Source of the DNA: G963668345 sp965226215
GTDB taxonomy: Bacteria > Acidobacteriota > Terriglobia > Bryobacterales > UBA6623
NCBI GenBank assembly: GCA_965226215.1
Contig: CBDDCH010000002.1
Coordinates: 496,001-560,000 of the forward strand
Direction: 5' to 3'
DNA length: 64,000 nucleotides
The translations under genes and the position numbers were made by a program. The notes below the pieces were generated by a model. That model searched no databases, was not told where the DNA came from, and saw only the letters and a program-made list of their open reading frames with translations. Positions 10,498-19,692 of the stretch are shown in pieces (position 1 is the first letter of the stretch; every line of letters starts with the position of its first letter).

Positions 10498-11174
10498 TAG
10501 TACGCCTGCTTCGCACCAGCGCGGTTTACCAGGTAAAGCACGCTGATTGCAAGAACCGACATTACGACAGCGAGCGAGTTCGCCAGCAGGGTGTTGCCGG
10601 CTTGATAGGCGTCGTAAATGGCCACCGACATGGTCTGCGTCCTGCCGGGCAGGTTGCCCGCGATCATGATCGTCACGCCGAAGTCTCCCAGCGACCGCGC
10701 GAAGGCGAAAATCGTCGCCGCGATAATCGAACGCCGAGCCAAGGGCACGCTAACTCTCCAGAAGACCCGCCATTCACTCGCTCCCAGGCTGCGCGCCGCA
10801 TTTTCCAACGTGTGATCCACGGAGTCGAAGGCAGCCCGCGCAGCTCGCACCAACAGCGGGATGGAATGGAAACAGGCCGCCACGACAGCCGCCTGCCAAG
10901 TGAAAACCAGCGGCTGGCCAAAGACGGCCTCGTAGGCTTGGCCCAGCGGACTTGCACGGCCCAATAGCACCAGCAGGTAGTAGCCTAGCACCGTTGGCGG
11001 CAGCACGATCGGCAGCGTCACCAGCGTCTCCAGTAGGTTCCTGCCCCAAAACCGCCCGTGAACCAGCGCGTACGCCACAGCTAAACCTACTGCAATCGAA
11101 ACGATCGTCGCCAAGCAAGCCACCCGCAAACTCAGCCACAAGGGAAACCAATCTACTGTCTGTAGGGTTGTCAT
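10497..11174 (-). CDS. modB: Molybdate ABC transporter permease
   Basis: The 225-residue inner-membrane permease has five to six hydrophobic segments and the ABC-permease coupling motif EAARSLGAS-like (ENAARSLGASEWRVF), followed by ARSLGDFGVTIMIAGNLPGRTQT, typical of ModB. I chose the ATG at 11174; the frame extends further upstream without a recognisable protein. A TATAAT on the minus strand at 11193-11188 would give a leader of only about 7 bases. It forms an operon with modC by a one-base overlap. Confidence 0.9.
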   Translation of the reverse strand: MTTLQTVDWFPLWLSLRVACLATIVSIAVGLAVAYALVHGRFWGRNLLETLVTLPIVLPPTVLGYYLLVLLGRASPLGQAYEAVFGQPLVFTWQAAVVAACFHSIPLLVRAARAAFDSVDHTLENAARSLGASEWRVFWRVSVPLARRSIIAATIFAFARSLGDFGVTIMIAGNLPGRTQTMSVAIYDAYQAGNTLLANSLAVVMSVLAISVLYLVNRAGAKQAY

Positions 11175-11187
11175 CTGCTTAGATGAG

Positions 11188-11193
11188 ATTATA
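11188..11193 (-). promoter_or_regulatory. Possible -10 box of modBC
   Basis: A consensus TATAAT on the minus strand lies 13 bases before the modB ATG. No convincing -35 box was found, and the implied leader is very short. Confidence 0.3.
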
Positions 11194-11377
11194 GCTGGAG
11201 GGCGCCTTCGCGGAAGTGCACTCAGACTGGCTTGAGAGTCCCACGGATCTTGGTGAGAGCTGCGGTCCGGTCCGCAGGGTGGGCTTACCTCAGGTCTGGT
11301 CCTCAATCTAGTGGATAAGAAACCACTTTATTTTATAAGTACTTACAGGCATTCTGACTCGGAGTTCACCTACTATA

Positions 11378-11406
11378 TTGACAATGAAACACTAAAGTTT
11401 AATAAT
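11378..11406 (+). promoter_or_regulatory. Putative sigma-70-type promoter of dnaK
   Basis: A perfect TTGACA (11378-11383) is followed after 17 bases by AATAAT (11401-11406), within a locally AT-rich stretch. It gives a leader of about 100 bases to the dnaK ATG. No CIRCE element and no clear HspR operator (CTTGAGT-N7-ACTCAAG) was found near it. A TCAAccgcTTGA inverted repeat lies at about 11442-11453, but its half-sites are in the opposite order to HAIR. Confidence 0.6.
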
Positions 11407-11513
11407 AGATACAGGCTAAGAAATTCCTCGCTGCGGACTCTCAACCGCTTGAATCGCCGGGTGTGCGTGTGGGATGTCCGAGCGGGGGTGGTCCAAAAAA
11501 AGGAGAAGCCGCA

Positions 11514-13463
11514 ATGGCGAAGATTATTGGGATAGACCTTGGCACAACTAATTCGGTCGTTGCCGTCATGCAGGCGGGACAGCCTACCGTGATTGCCAAT
11601 CAGGAGGGAGGGCGGACGACGCCCTCGGTGGTGGCCTTTACCAAGGCCGACGAGCGATTGGCTGGACAAGCGGCGAAACGACAGGCGATCACAAATCCGG
11701 AAAACACGGTTTTTTCCATCAAGCGCTTCATGGGCCGGCGTTCCGAGGAAGTGACCGAGGAGACCAGGATGGTCCCCTACGAAATTATTTCGGCGGGTGA
11801 GCTGATCAAGATCAAGATCGAAGGCAAACAGTATCCGCCGCAAGAAATTTCGGCCGTCATTCTCGGCAAGCTAAAAGAGGCGGCTGCGTCGTATTTAGGT
11901 GAAAAGATAACCAAGGCGGTGATCACCGTACCTGCGTATTTCAACGACTCACAGCGGCAGGCCACGAAAGATGCCGGAAAGATCGCAGGGCTTGAGGTTT
12001 TGCGAATCATCAATGAGCCGACTGCGGCGGCGCTTGCCTATGGCCTTGACAAGAAGAAGAACGAGACGATTGCCGTTTACGACTTCGGGGGCGGCACCTT
12101 TGACATTTCGATTTTGGAAGTCGGCGAGGGTGTCGTCGAGGTCAAGGCCACGAGCGGCGACACGCACCTGGGCGGTGACAACATTGATCACATGTTGATT
12201 GAGTGGATCGTTGGAGAATTCAAAAAGGAGCAAGGGATTGACCTTTCCGGCGACAAGATGGCCCTCCAGCGGCTCAAAGAGGCCGCCGAGAAGGCCAAGA
12301 TGGACCTCTCGACGCTTCTGGAGACCGACATCAATCTGCCGTTCATAACAGCCGACGCCAGCGGCCCGAAGCACTTGCAACTCAAGCTGACTCGCGCGCG
12401 GCTCGAGCAGATGATGGATCCTCTCCTGAAGCGCACGATGGAGCCTTGTAAGCAGGCTCTGGCCGACTCCGGGTTATCTCCCAACCAGATTGACGAGGTT
12501 GTTCTCGTGGGCGGCTCGACTCGCATCCCTCGAGTACAGCAGATCGTCAAAGATCTGTTCGGCAAAGACGCCCACCAGGGCGTCAATCCTGACGAAGTCG
12601 TTGCCATCGGCGCCGCGGTTCAGGGCGGCGTGTTAGGCGGAGAGGTCAAGGATGTTCTTTTGCTCGACGTAACACCGTTATCCCTCGGGATCGAGACTCT
12701 CGGGGGTGTGTTCACGAAGCTGATCGAGCGCAATACGACCATTCCCACTCGCAAGGGCGAGGTTTTTTCCACCGCTGCCGACAGCCAGACCTCGGTGGAG
12801 ATCAAGGTTTATCAGGGCGAGCGCTCCATGGCCTCGGATAATCGCTTGCTGGGTGTCTTCCAGTTAGTCGGGATTCCGCCGGCTCCACGGGGGATCCCGC
12901 AGGTCGAAGTGACTTTTGACATCGACGCCAACGGAATATTGAATGTATCCGCGAAGGACAAGGCGACCTCTAAAGAGCAGAAGATAACCATTACCAGCTC
13001 GTCGGGTTTGTCGAAAGAGGAAGTCGAAAAGATTGCCACCGACGCCGAATCGCATGCCGCGGAAGACCGCCTGCGGCGCGACGAGGTAGACGCTCGCAAT
13101 CGGGCGGACGCCATGGTCTACAGCACCGAGAAGACACTCAAGGAGCATCGCGACAAGGTCAGTGACGAAGACGCCAGCAAGATCGAGGCTGCCATTGAGG
13201 AAACTAGGAAGGCCGTGCAGGGGAGCAACCTCGACGCGATCAACAAAGCAATCGAGAACCTGACCCAGGCAAGTCACAAATTGGCCGAAGCTATGTACAA
13301 GTCCACGGCATCCGAGACTCCTCCGGATGGAGCACCGCCCGATGCCGAAGCAGCCGACTCATCGGATGGCACGGGTACAGGCGACTCGGGAGGTGACAAG
13401 AAAGATAAAGACGATGTCGTCGACGCAGAGTTTGTCGACGTCGATGACAAACCCAAGGGGTGA
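11514..13463 (+). CDS. dnaK: Chaperone protein DnaK (Hsp70)
   Basis: The 649-residue ATP-dependent chaperone binds exposed hydrophobic peptides and works with DnaJ. It starts MAKIIGIDLGTTNS (phosphate loop), and shows AVITVPAYFNDSQRQATKDAG, NEPTAAALAYGLDK, the GGGTFDIS loop and the DVTPLSLGIETLGG linker/substrate-domain junction. The C-terminal lid ends in an acidic tail (DAEFVDVDD). The ATG at 11514 is preceded by AGGAG at 11501-11505, which rules out the longer frame. dnaJ and an hspR-type regulator follow on the same strand. No grpE lies between them. Confidence 0.98.
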   Translation: MAKIIGIDLGTTNSVVAVMQAGQPTVIANQEGGRTTPSVVAFTKADERLAGQAAKRQAITNPENTVFSIKRFMGRRSEEVTEETRMVPYEIISAGELIKIKIEGKQYPPQEISAVILGKLKEAAASYLGEKITKAVITVPAYFNDSQRQATKDAGKIAGLEVLRIINEPTAAALAYGLDKKKNETIAVYDFGGGTFDISILEVGEGVVEVKATSGDTHLGGDNIDHMLIEWIVGEFKKEQGIDLSGDKMALQRLKEAAEKAKMDLSTLLETDINLPFITADASGPKHLQLKLTRARLEQMMDPLLKRTMEPCKQALADSGLSPNQIDEVVLVGGSTRIPRVQQIVKDLFGKDAHQGVNPDEVVAIGAAVQGGVLGGEVKDVLLLDVTPLSLGIETLGGVFTKLIERNTTIPTRKGEVFSTAADSQTSVEIKVYQGERSMASDNRLLGVFQLVGIPPAPRGIPQVEVTFDIDANGILNVSAKDKATSKEQKITITSSSGLSKEEVEKIATDAESHAAEDRLRRDEVDARNRADAMVYSTEKTLKEHRDKVSDEDASKIEAAIEETRKAVQGSNLDAINKAIENLTQASHKLAEAMYKSTASETPPDGAPPDAEAADSSDGTGTGDSGGDKKDKDDVVDAEFVDVDDKPKG

Positions 13464-13623
13464 CGAGAAGACATTAGCTTCTTACTGGCGTTAGTCCGCC
13501 GGGACCGCTGGAGCCTCCGTCGTCGGAGTGCGAGGACGCGCCGGACAGAGACCGATGGGTACGGCCCGGTGGATAGCGCTTAGCGTGGCTTGTTTTAGTC
13601 GATAGGTTGATAGGGCGATTGCT

Positions 13624-14799
13624 GTGACCTCGACGGAACAGAAAGACTACTATCGGATTCTTGGTGTCAAGCGCAACGCCGGCGAGGACGAGATCCGCAA
13701 GGCTTACCGCAGGCTCGCCCGCAAACATCACCCGGATGTGAACCCCGGGGACAGGGCCGCGGAGGACCGCTTCAAGAATATCCAGGAAGCCTATGGCGTC
13801 CTCAGCGATCGCAAGAAACGGCAGATGTACGACCAGTTCGGTTTCTACTCGGAGACCGGAGCCTACCCGGGAGCGGGAACCCGCACCGGCCCCGGGGGGT
13901 TCGACTTCAGCGGCTTCGACTTTTCCGACGTTTTTTCGCAGGCCGGGCAGAGCGCACGTCGCGGTCAGGGATCCGGATCAAGTTGGGGCGGATTCTCGGA
14001 TCTGTTCTCGCAAGTCTTTCGCCAGGGGGGGCGCGAGCCGCCGCAGGCGAAGGCGAAGGCGGGCGAGGATCTCGAATACACGGTCGACATCGGGTTCTGG
14101 GACGCCATTCGCGGCACGACCCTGCGGCTGAGCGTTTTTCGGCACGAGAGCTGCGCGCGGTGCCGGGGTCTGGGGAACACCGGTGCGGGCGTGGCGGTCT
14201 GTACCGAGTGTGCGGGCGGCGGCCAGGTCAGCCAGACCGTCGGCGCCATGCGATTCAACATTGCTTGTCCTCGTTGTCAAGGGCGAGGACAGCTGCGCAA
14301 CGCGTGCTCGGTGTGCGCGGGCGACGGTCGAGTGGGCCGCAACGAGTCCGTGGAGGTACGCATCCCTGCCGGAGCCCAGAATGGATCTCGACTGAGGGTG
14401 GCGGGCAAGGGGAATGCAGGCAGCGTGGGTGGGCCACCCGGCGACCTCTACATCACCACGCGGGTAGGCTCTCACCCAGTCTTCGAGCGAAAGGGGGACG
14501 ATATCCACATCCTCGTGCCCGTTACCATTCCGGAAACGGTGCTGGGAGCCAAAATCGAAGTGCCCACGATCGATGGGAAAGCACGCTTGAAGATTCCACC
14601 GGCAACCGATTCGGGCAAGAAATTCCGGTTGCGGGAAAGGGGTGTTCTTAATCGTCGCACCAGCCGGCGAGGAGACCAGTTTGTCGAAGTGAAAATCGTC
14701 GTTCCCCCGATTCCGGACCAAGCGTCGAAGGCGAGCATCAGGGAGTTTGGTAAGCTTAACCCCGAAGATCCTCGCAAGGCCCTTTGGGCGCAGGGCTGA
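13624..14799 (+). CDS. dnaJ: Chaperone protein DnaJ (Hsp40, type I)
   Basis: The 391-residue co-chaperone stimulates the DnaK ATPase and delivers clients. The J domain occupies residues 1-75 with HPD at 36-38. A Gly/Phe-rich region follows (about 80-130), then four CxxCxGxG zinc-binding repeats from about residue 177 (CARCRGLG, CTECAGGG, CPRCQGRG, CSVCAGDG) and the C-terminal substrate-binding domains. The start codon is GTG. The gene lies 160 bases after dnaK and its TGA stop is one base before the hspR ATG, suggesting co-transcription. Confidence 0.96.
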   Translation: MTSTEQKDYYRILGVKRNAGEDEIRKAYRRLARKHHPDVNPGDRAAEDRFKNIQEAYGVLSDRKKRQMYDQFGFYSETGAYPGAGTRTGPGGFDFSGFDFSDVFSQAGQSARRGQGSGSSWGGFSDLFSQVFRQGGREPPQAKAKAGEDLEYTVDIGFWDAIRGTTLRLSVFRHESCARCRGLGNTGAGVAVCTECAGGGQVSQTVGAMRFNIACPRCQGRGQLRNACSVCAGDGRVGRNESVEVRIPAGAQNGSRLRVAGKGNAGSVGGPPGDLYITTRVGSHPVFERKGDDIHILVPVTIPETVLGAKIEVPTIDGKARLKIPPATDSGKKFRLRERGVLNRRTSRRGDQFVEVKIVVPPIPDQASKASIREFGKLNPEDPRKALWAQG

Positions 14800-14800
14800 G

Positions 14801-15220
14801 ATGGCGAAAAGAAAACGAACTCAAGGCGGTTACACGATCTCCGTCGTGGCGGGTCAGTTCGGAGTTCACCCCCAAACCCTCCGCCTCTACGAACGCGAGG
14901 GACTGCTCAAACCATCACGCACCGAGGGCAATACGCGGCTCTACACCGACAAGGACATGCAGCGCCTGGAAGTGATCCTCTCGCTGACCCGGGATCTGGG
15001 CGTCAACCTGGCCGGTGTAGAGATCATTCTCAACATGCGCGAGAAAATGGAAGAGATGGGGCGCCAGATGCAAGAGTTCGCCTCCTACGTGACCGAACAA
15101 ATGGGATCCCTGCCGCGCGAGCCGCCGCCGAGCTTTTCTACTTCCCTGATTCCCTTCAAGAAAGCTTCGATCGACCAATGGCGCACTGCGCCGGCCAAGA
15201 AGGCAAAGACGGCCCGTTAG
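14801..15220 (+). CDS. hspR: MerR-family heat-shock repressor HspR-like
   Basis: This 139-residue regulator has an N-terminal winged helix of the MerR type (YTISVVAGQFGVHPQTLRLY, residues about 11-30, then EREGLLKPSR) and a short coiled-coil region (NMREKMEEMGRQMQEF). HspR represses dnaK operons at HAIR sites and uses DnaK as co-repressor in actinobacteria. The position one base after dnaJ is the classic context and supports the name. A HAIR operator was not found upstream of dnaK, so its binding site may differ. The basic, Lys-rich C-terminus is unremarkable. Confidence 0.9.
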   Translation: MAKRKRTQGGYTISVVAGQFGVHPQTLRLYEREGLLKPSRTEGNTRLYTDKDMQRLEVILSLTRDLGVNLAGVEIILNMREKMEEMGRQMQEFASYVTEQMGSLPREPPPSFSTSLIPFKKASIDQWRTAPAKKAKTAR

Positions 15221-15406
15221 CTTGCAAATCCCCCAAAGAATAGCCTTGCTGGGACGGGGTGTGGTCGGCTAACGCAGTCGCGTGCGATCGACACCGCTAC
15301 CGAAGCTACGCCGATTTCTGTTGTTACACGTCTCACAATTCCCACTTTCGTTTCCTCAAAACGACCGATACGTGTAGATAGGGATGCCAGTTGCCCAAGG
15401 CGCAGA

Positions 15407-15763
15407 ATGCAATTCTTTTTTCGGTTTCTGATCGTGAGCTGTGTCGCTCTGTCGAGTTGGTGGCAGGTGCAAGCTCGCCTGGGATCTTCGAACTCCGTTG
15501 CCATCCTGCTGGCGGGAATGGGGGTGTTGGCGGTGCTTTTGACCGCTAAGGGCAGCCGCTGGGGCCTGTGGCTTTCACTGGTGCTTAGCTCGGCGTATGC
15601 CGCCGGAGTCGTTCTCTCGGTAGCGCCCGAGTACCTGCGTGAAGTCTTGCCCCTTCTGAGTTGGTGCGCCCTGGCGACGTTGTCATGCACTGTCTTGCTT
15701 TGGTCCACCGGAGAGCGCAGTCCGAGAAGGAAGCCGACCTATGAGCGCTATCCGCAATATTGA
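15407..15763 (+). CDS. Hypothetical small membrane protein
   Basis: I do not recognise this 118-residue protein. It has about four hydrophobic segments (residues 4-22, 30-46, 53-73 and 83-101) and a basic, polar C-terminal tail (GERSPRRKPTYERYPQY), so it is probably an integral membrane protein with a cytoplasmic tail. No strong ribosome site is evident. Neighbours are hspR upstream and a transposase remnant downstream, which say nothing about function. The Leu/Val/Ser-rich composition is consistent with a real membrane gene. Confidence 0.5.
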   Translation: MQFFFRFLIVSCVALSSWWQVQARLGSSNSVAILLAGMGVLAVLLTAKGSRWGLWLSLVLSSAYAAGVVLSVAPEYLREVLPLLSWCALATLSCTVLLWSTGERSPRRKPTYERYPQY

Positions 15764-15959
15764 CAGGCGAACGGGCCACTAGGAGTCTGATCCCGTCGAC
15801 ATCTGAACAAAGGTGTCAAGTTTTCCCGCGGCTTTACGGTCGGGGACGGCGTTATCGATCAGAGCGTCGAGTTGGCGGTCCACTCGCTGTAGCGCGGCGG
15901 CGAGCGTGGGCGGGAGGCCGTTCGCCAAGCTGATCGAGGACGTGGCCCCGCGCGCGCCG

Positions 15960-16205
15960 GCAGCGGGTAATCGGCCGGACTCTCGCACCGTCAACCGCTT
16001 CCGCCAACCGCACCTGAAAACGTTCGGCAAGCTGTTCGTCGAGGTCGTGCAACTGCCCCGGAAGATGGGTTTGGTGAAGCTGGAAACGGTGGCGCGGGAC
16101 GGTACGAAGGTCAAGGCCAACGCCTCGAAACACCGGCGATGAGCTACCAGCGCATGAAGGAAGAAGAACAATGGCTGGAAAAAGAAATTCGCCCCTGCGT
16201 CGATC
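15960..16205 (+). pseudogene. Remnant of an IS1182-like transposase
   Basis: The plus-strand frame to 16142 encodes RTVNRFRQPHLKTFGKLFVE and VKLETVARDGTKVKANASKH, the N-terminal region of IS1182/IS5-type transposases. A one-base shift at about 16137-16142 moves it into the next frame, where AMSYQRMKEEEQWLEKEI continues the family motif. The rest of the gene and both IS ends are missing, so this is a decayed fragment. Confidence 0.65.
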
Positions 16206-16369
16206 TAGGCGCATCGTAGCGCCTGAAATCCGCCCCACGAACGCAGCGCAGCGCCGCCAGAGGTTCTGTCCGGACGCCAGCGGCGATTCCGGTCGCCCGC
16301 ACCCCGGAAAACATGAAAAACCCAACCCAACCACTCTTGCTCGCCCTCAGCCTGTTTTTCTGCGGGACG

Positions 16370-16595
16370 GACTCCTAGCCCACATGGCTCGCCAAGGGGC
16401 GAGGCGAAGCCCGCGGTGGGCCCGCATTGCCTGATTGCGCTTGCCTATCCTGCTCAACGTACTGTTCAAGAATACCCGCTTTGCCCAAAAAAGCGGGCGC
16501 CCAGCGGCCAGGGCGTAGCAGGCTACCCCCTTCACGAGCCTGTCACGCACTTCGGCTCGCCACCCCGGCGAGAAAAACCAGGCTAGAATACCGAA
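16370..16595. repeat. Degraded copy of the stop-abutting inverted-repeat element
   Basis: The right end (CGGCGAGAAAAACCAGGCTA, near 16566-16585) resembles the complement of TAGCCTGCATTTCTCGCC seen at 2367 and 40199. Internal text such as GCGCTTGC..TGCTCAACGTA..GTTCAAGAAT is shared with the 2367-2565 copy. The left end is poorly preserved. It lies just upstream of the Gfo/Idh/MocA gene. Confidence 0.5.
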
Positions 16596-16623
16596 TGAAT
16601 CGGCAAATTCAGGGGGCCAGCTC

Positions 16624-18003
16624 ATGGCTAACAAAGAGGACGTCAGCCGCAGGGATTTCGTTAAGGCGGCGGGGGTGGCGACGGCGGCTACAGCCGCTGT
16701 CGTTCCGAGGACGAAGGCGGCTCCCGCCGTTCTTCCCGCTAGGGCCGCGGGTGGGGTCGTCCACTACGGCTTGATCGGACCAGGCAGTCGCGGCTACCGG
16801 CTCCTGCAGCGACACCTACGGCATATCGACATCGGCCGCTGTGTGGCTTTGTGCGACATCTACGAGCCGAATCTCGCCAAGGCCCGCGATCTCTTTGCTG
16901 ATGAACCCAAGGCGCACACCGACTACCGCCGATTGCTGGAGCAAAGCGACGTTGAGGCGGTCTTCATCACCACGCCCCTGTATCTGCACTATCGGATGCT
17001 CAGGGACGCTCTCGATGCCGGCAAGCACGTCTTTTGTGAGAAGTCGCTGGTCTTCCGGCCGGCAGAAGTCCATAGCACGCGCGAGCTGCACCAGGATCAC
17101 CCGGACTTAATCATTCAGGTCGGTCTCCAGAGGCGCTATAGCGCTTTCTACGCAGCGGCGAAGGAAATGATCGACAAGGGTGCGATTGGCAAGGTAACCC
17201 ACGTTTACGCCCAGTGGCATCGCAACAAGAACTGGCGGCGTGCGGTCAAGGACCCGCGGTTGGAAGAGCAGTTCAACTGGAGGCTGTCCCGCAAGTACTC
17301 CGGCGGACTGGCCGCCGAGCTGATGTCTCACCAGGTCGACGTCGCCGACTGGATGATTGGAGCAACCCCGAAGTCGGTGATAGGCGTCGGCGGGTTGGAC
17401 TACTGGAAGGACGGCCGCGACATCTACGACAACATCCAGCTTATCTTCGAATACCCGGGAGGCGAAAAGCTCCTCTACAGCGCGGTCGGCACGAATCGGC
17501 ATCTGGAAGGCCGGCGCGTATCCGGCGACGGGTGCCGCGAAGTGATCATGGGAACCGATGGCGCCATCGAGATCAGCTTGATCCCCGACGGAGACGGGAT
17601 GTGGTTCCGAGACCCTATGAAGGTGAGAATGGGCGCCCAAGACGTCAGCAAGGAAGAGTGGACCGCCGGAGCTACCGTGGCGGATGCCCTCGAGCAGGGG
17701 GAAGGGTTGCCGATTGTCCCGGGCTTCCGCGATCTCGATTCCGAGGGCATCGGTTTCGTTGAGAAGGAGGTCGAGTTTGCCAAGCGCTGGCTCTACCAGA
17801 AGGGCATCCTCGTGCCCCGAGAAGATCGGGACCCCGAGTACAAAGAGCTCGAGAGCTTCTTACTGGCCGTTCGGGATGGCGGGCAGCCCAAGGCGGATGT
17901 CGAGATCGGCCTACAGGATTCCATCGCCGTCATGCTGGCCAACCACGCGATGGACGAAGAGCGCAAAGTGTACTTTCGAGAAATCGAGGACATGGTTGTG
18001 TAG
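16624..18003 (+). CDS. Exported Gfo/Idh/MocA family oxidoreductase
   Basis: The 459-residue protein starts with a Tat-type signal (SRRDFVKAAGVATAATAA), then a Rossmann fold whose motif reads GLIGPGSRG near residue 50. The family's EKP motif appears as CEKSL near 140, so the usual proline is replaced. The C-terminal domain has the typical HQVDVADWMIG segment near 238. The family oxidises or isomerises sugars and related compounds with NAD(P); exported versions are common in Acidobacteria, Planctomycetes and Bacteroidetes. The substrate is unknown. GGGGG about 6-10 bases upstream may serve the ATG. Confidence 0.88.
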   Translation: MANKEDVSRRDFVKAAGVATAATAAVVPRTKAAPAVLPARAAGGVVHYGLIGPGSRGYRLLQRHLRHIDIGRCVALCDIYEPNLAKARDLFADEPKAHTDYRRLLEQSDVEAVFITTPLYLHYRMLRDALDAGKHVFCEKSLVFRPAEVHSTRELHQDHPDLIIQVGLQRRYSAFYAAAKEMIDKGAIGKVTHVYAQWHRNKNWRRAVKDPRLEEQFNWRLSRKYSGGLAAELMSHQVDVADWMIGATPKSVIGVGGLDYWKDGRDIYDNIQLIFEYPGGEKLLYSAVGTNRHLEGRRVSGDGCREVIMGTDGAIEISLIPDGDGMWFRDPMKVRMGAQDVSKEEWTAGATVADALEQGEGLPIVPGFRDLDSEGIGFVEKEVEFAKRWLYQKGILVPREDRDPEYKELESFLLAVRDGGQPKADVEIGLQDSIAVMLANHAMDEERKVYFREIEDMVV

Positions 18004-18167
18004 CGCGTATTATTAACTAGAAGCTATCAAGCTATCTCGTAAATGCCGAAGGAAAACGCGATAGCAAGAATACGCGGAATGCGGACCTTAACCGTGCGCC
18101 GCAACCCCCTGGTAGTTGGGTGGGCCGATAGATAAAAGCTACCCCGTTAGGGCGGATCTATATTTAC

Positions 18168-19466
18168 GGTTCTTCCGGGTTTCTAGTGGGCGAGTGAGGC
18201 TCGGTGGTAGTCTCGCGGGATGCAAGACCGCGAGCTATACCGCCAGATTCTGGGCATCGAAAGTCCCTGGAAAGTCGTGCGAGTGGAGCTGCGCCGAGCC
18301 GACGGCGAAGTCCACGTCTTCCTCGAACACGACGAGCAAGTCCGCTGGCCGTGCCGCCAATGCAGCGCCGTGTGCGCACTCCACGATCATCAGCCCGAAC
18401 GCCGCTGGCGTCACCTCGACACCTGTCAGTACCGCACGATCCTGCACGCCCGGCCGCCGCGCAGCGACTGCTCCGAGCACGGGCCGCGCGTCGTGCGACT
18501 GCCCTGGGCCGAGGCTTCCAGCCGCTTCACCGCGCTGTTTGAAGCTCTCGCGATCTCGTGGCTGAAGGAAGCCAGCCAGCAAGGCATCGCCGAGTTGCTG
18601 GCGCTGAGCTGGGACGAGATTCACGGCATCCTGGAACGCGCCGTGCAACGTGGGCTCGAACGTCGCGCGGCAGAGCCGATTCCCTACCTGGGCGTCGACG
18701 AGAAGAGCTTCCGCAAGCGCCATCGCTATCTCACCGTCGTCAACGATCTCAACCGCTCGCGCGTGTTGTTCGTCGCCGAGGGACGCCGCCAGGCCAGCCT
18801 GGACGGCTTTTGGAAGACGTTGAGCGCAGAGCAACTCGCCCGAGTCGAGGCCGTCGCGATGGACATGTGGGATCCTTACGTCGCCTCGACCCGGGAGCAT
18901 CTCGACGAATCGGAGAAAAAGATCGTTTACGACAAATATCACATCGCGGCGCATCTGGCGAAGGCGGTGGACCAGGTGCGGCGGGCGGAGAACAAGCGTT
19001 TACTGGCCCTCGGCGACGAGCGTTTGACAGGCACGAAGTACGCTTGGCTGCGGCATCCGGCGAACTTTTCCGAGGACGCCTGGCGCGAGTTCCGCGCGCT
19101 GCGCGAAAGCGACTTGAAGACGGCGCGGGCGTGGGCGTTGAAGGAAACGGCGATGCGGCTGTTCGACTATCGTCGCGAATCGGCGGCGCGAGCTTTCTTC
19201 GAGCAATGGCGCGGCTGGGCGAGTCGCAGCCGGCTGACGCCGATGGTCACCGTAGCGCGGATGTTGACGGCTCGCCTCGAAAACATACTCACGTATCTGA
19301 AACACCGCATTACGAACGCGGTCAGCGAGGGGTTGAACTCAAGGATTCAATGGGTCAAGGCCACGGCGCGCGGTTTCCGCAATCAACAGAACTTCATCAA
19401 CGCCATCTACTTCCACTGTGGGAAACTCGATCTGGCTCCTTCGCCCACTTAAAACCCGGAAGAGCC
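18168..19466 (+). mobile_element. ISL3-family insertion sequence, copy 1 (1,299 bp)
   Basis: The ends are imperfect inverted repeats beginning GGTTCTTCCGGGTTTCTAGT on the left, with the complement of AAAACCCGGAAGAGCC on the right. The unit has the same limits and length as the copy at 44035-45333 in the opposite orientation. An intact transposase and matching 8-bp duplications suggest a recent insertion. It separates a short open fragment (19475-19650, minus) from whatever lay to its left. Confidence 0.92.
18220..19452 (+). CDS. ISL3-family transposase
   Basis: This 410-residue DDE transposase begins with the zinc-binding region of the family (WPCRQCSAVCALHDH near residue 47, then CSEHGPR near 88). 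It continues with the catalytic-domain start YLGVDEKSFRKRHRYLTVV near residue 151, where the aspartate of GVDEKS is the first acidic residue of the triad. The C-terminal SEGLNSRIQWVKATARGFRN segment is diagnostic for ISL3. The frame is intact, and the translation is identical to that of the copy at 44049-45281. Confidence 0.95.
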   Translation: MQDRELYRQILGIESPWKVVRVELRRADGEVHVFLEHDEQVRWPCRQCSAVCALHDHQPERRWRHLDTCQYRTILHARPPRSDCSEHGPRVVRLPWAEASSRFTALFEALAISWLKEASQQGIAELLALSWDEIHGILERAVQRGLERRAAEPIPYLGVDEKSFRKRHRYLTVVNDLNRSRVLFVAEGRRQASLDGFWKTLSAEQLARVEAVAMDMWDPYVASTREHLDESEKKIVYDKYHIAAHLAKAVDQVRRAENKRLLALGDERLTGTKYAWLRHPANFSEDAWREFRALRESDLKTARAWALKETAMRLFDYRRESAARAFFEQWRGWASRSRLTPMVTVARMLTARLENILTYLKHRITNAVSEGLNSRIQWVKATARGFRNQQNFINAIYFHCGKLDLAPSPT

Positions 19467-19474
19467 ATATTTAC

Positions 19475-19655
19475 TTCGAAGCACTGGCGGATGGGCAAGG
19501 CTCGTTCTGTACCGTCCTCGTACACAAGAACGGCTTCGGCGAGAAGCTGTCCGAGTTTCTTGAGTTCGTCGTTTGTTTCGGCTCCTTGCGGGAAATACGG
19601 CTGGCTAATGTTGTCGTGAACCGGCGTGGGGATCCAGTCGCAAAATGCATATAAT
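19475..19655 (-). pseudogene. Fragment of an unidentified gene cut by ISL3
   Basis: On the minus strand an open frame reads DWIPTPVHDNISQPYFPQG and then LGQLLAEAVLVYEDGTERALPIRQ before meeting the ISL3 end. Joining across the element and removing one target repeat adds only a few codons before a stop. The protein-like composition suggests the tail of a real gene that was disrupted or already truncated. I cannot name it. Confidence 0.4.
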
Positions 19656-19692
19656 AGTCAAGAGTCTCGCAGACTTCGGAAAGGAAGGTTAT

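Larger units (their letters stand above)
18160..19474. repeat. 8-bp target duplication flanking ISL3 copy 1
   Basis: ATATTTAC is present at 18160-18167 and again at 19467-19474, directly outside the element's ends. This is the length expected for ISL3-type transposition. Confidence 0.9.

Noticed and set aside
11300..11460. A HAIR or CIRCE heat-shock operator upstream of dnaK
   Set aside because: No CTTGAGT-N7-ACTCAAG or TTAGCACTC-N9-GAGTGCTAA could be found; only an unrelated short inverted repeat.
15407..15763. A toxin-antitoxin component
   Set aside because: The protein is a multi-helix membrane protein without a small partner gene; nothing supports a toxin role.
18558..19619. An Arg/Gly-rich 353-codon frame overlapping the ISL3 transposase
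   Set aside because: It is an alternative frame of the transposase gene, and the same shadow occurs in the second copy.
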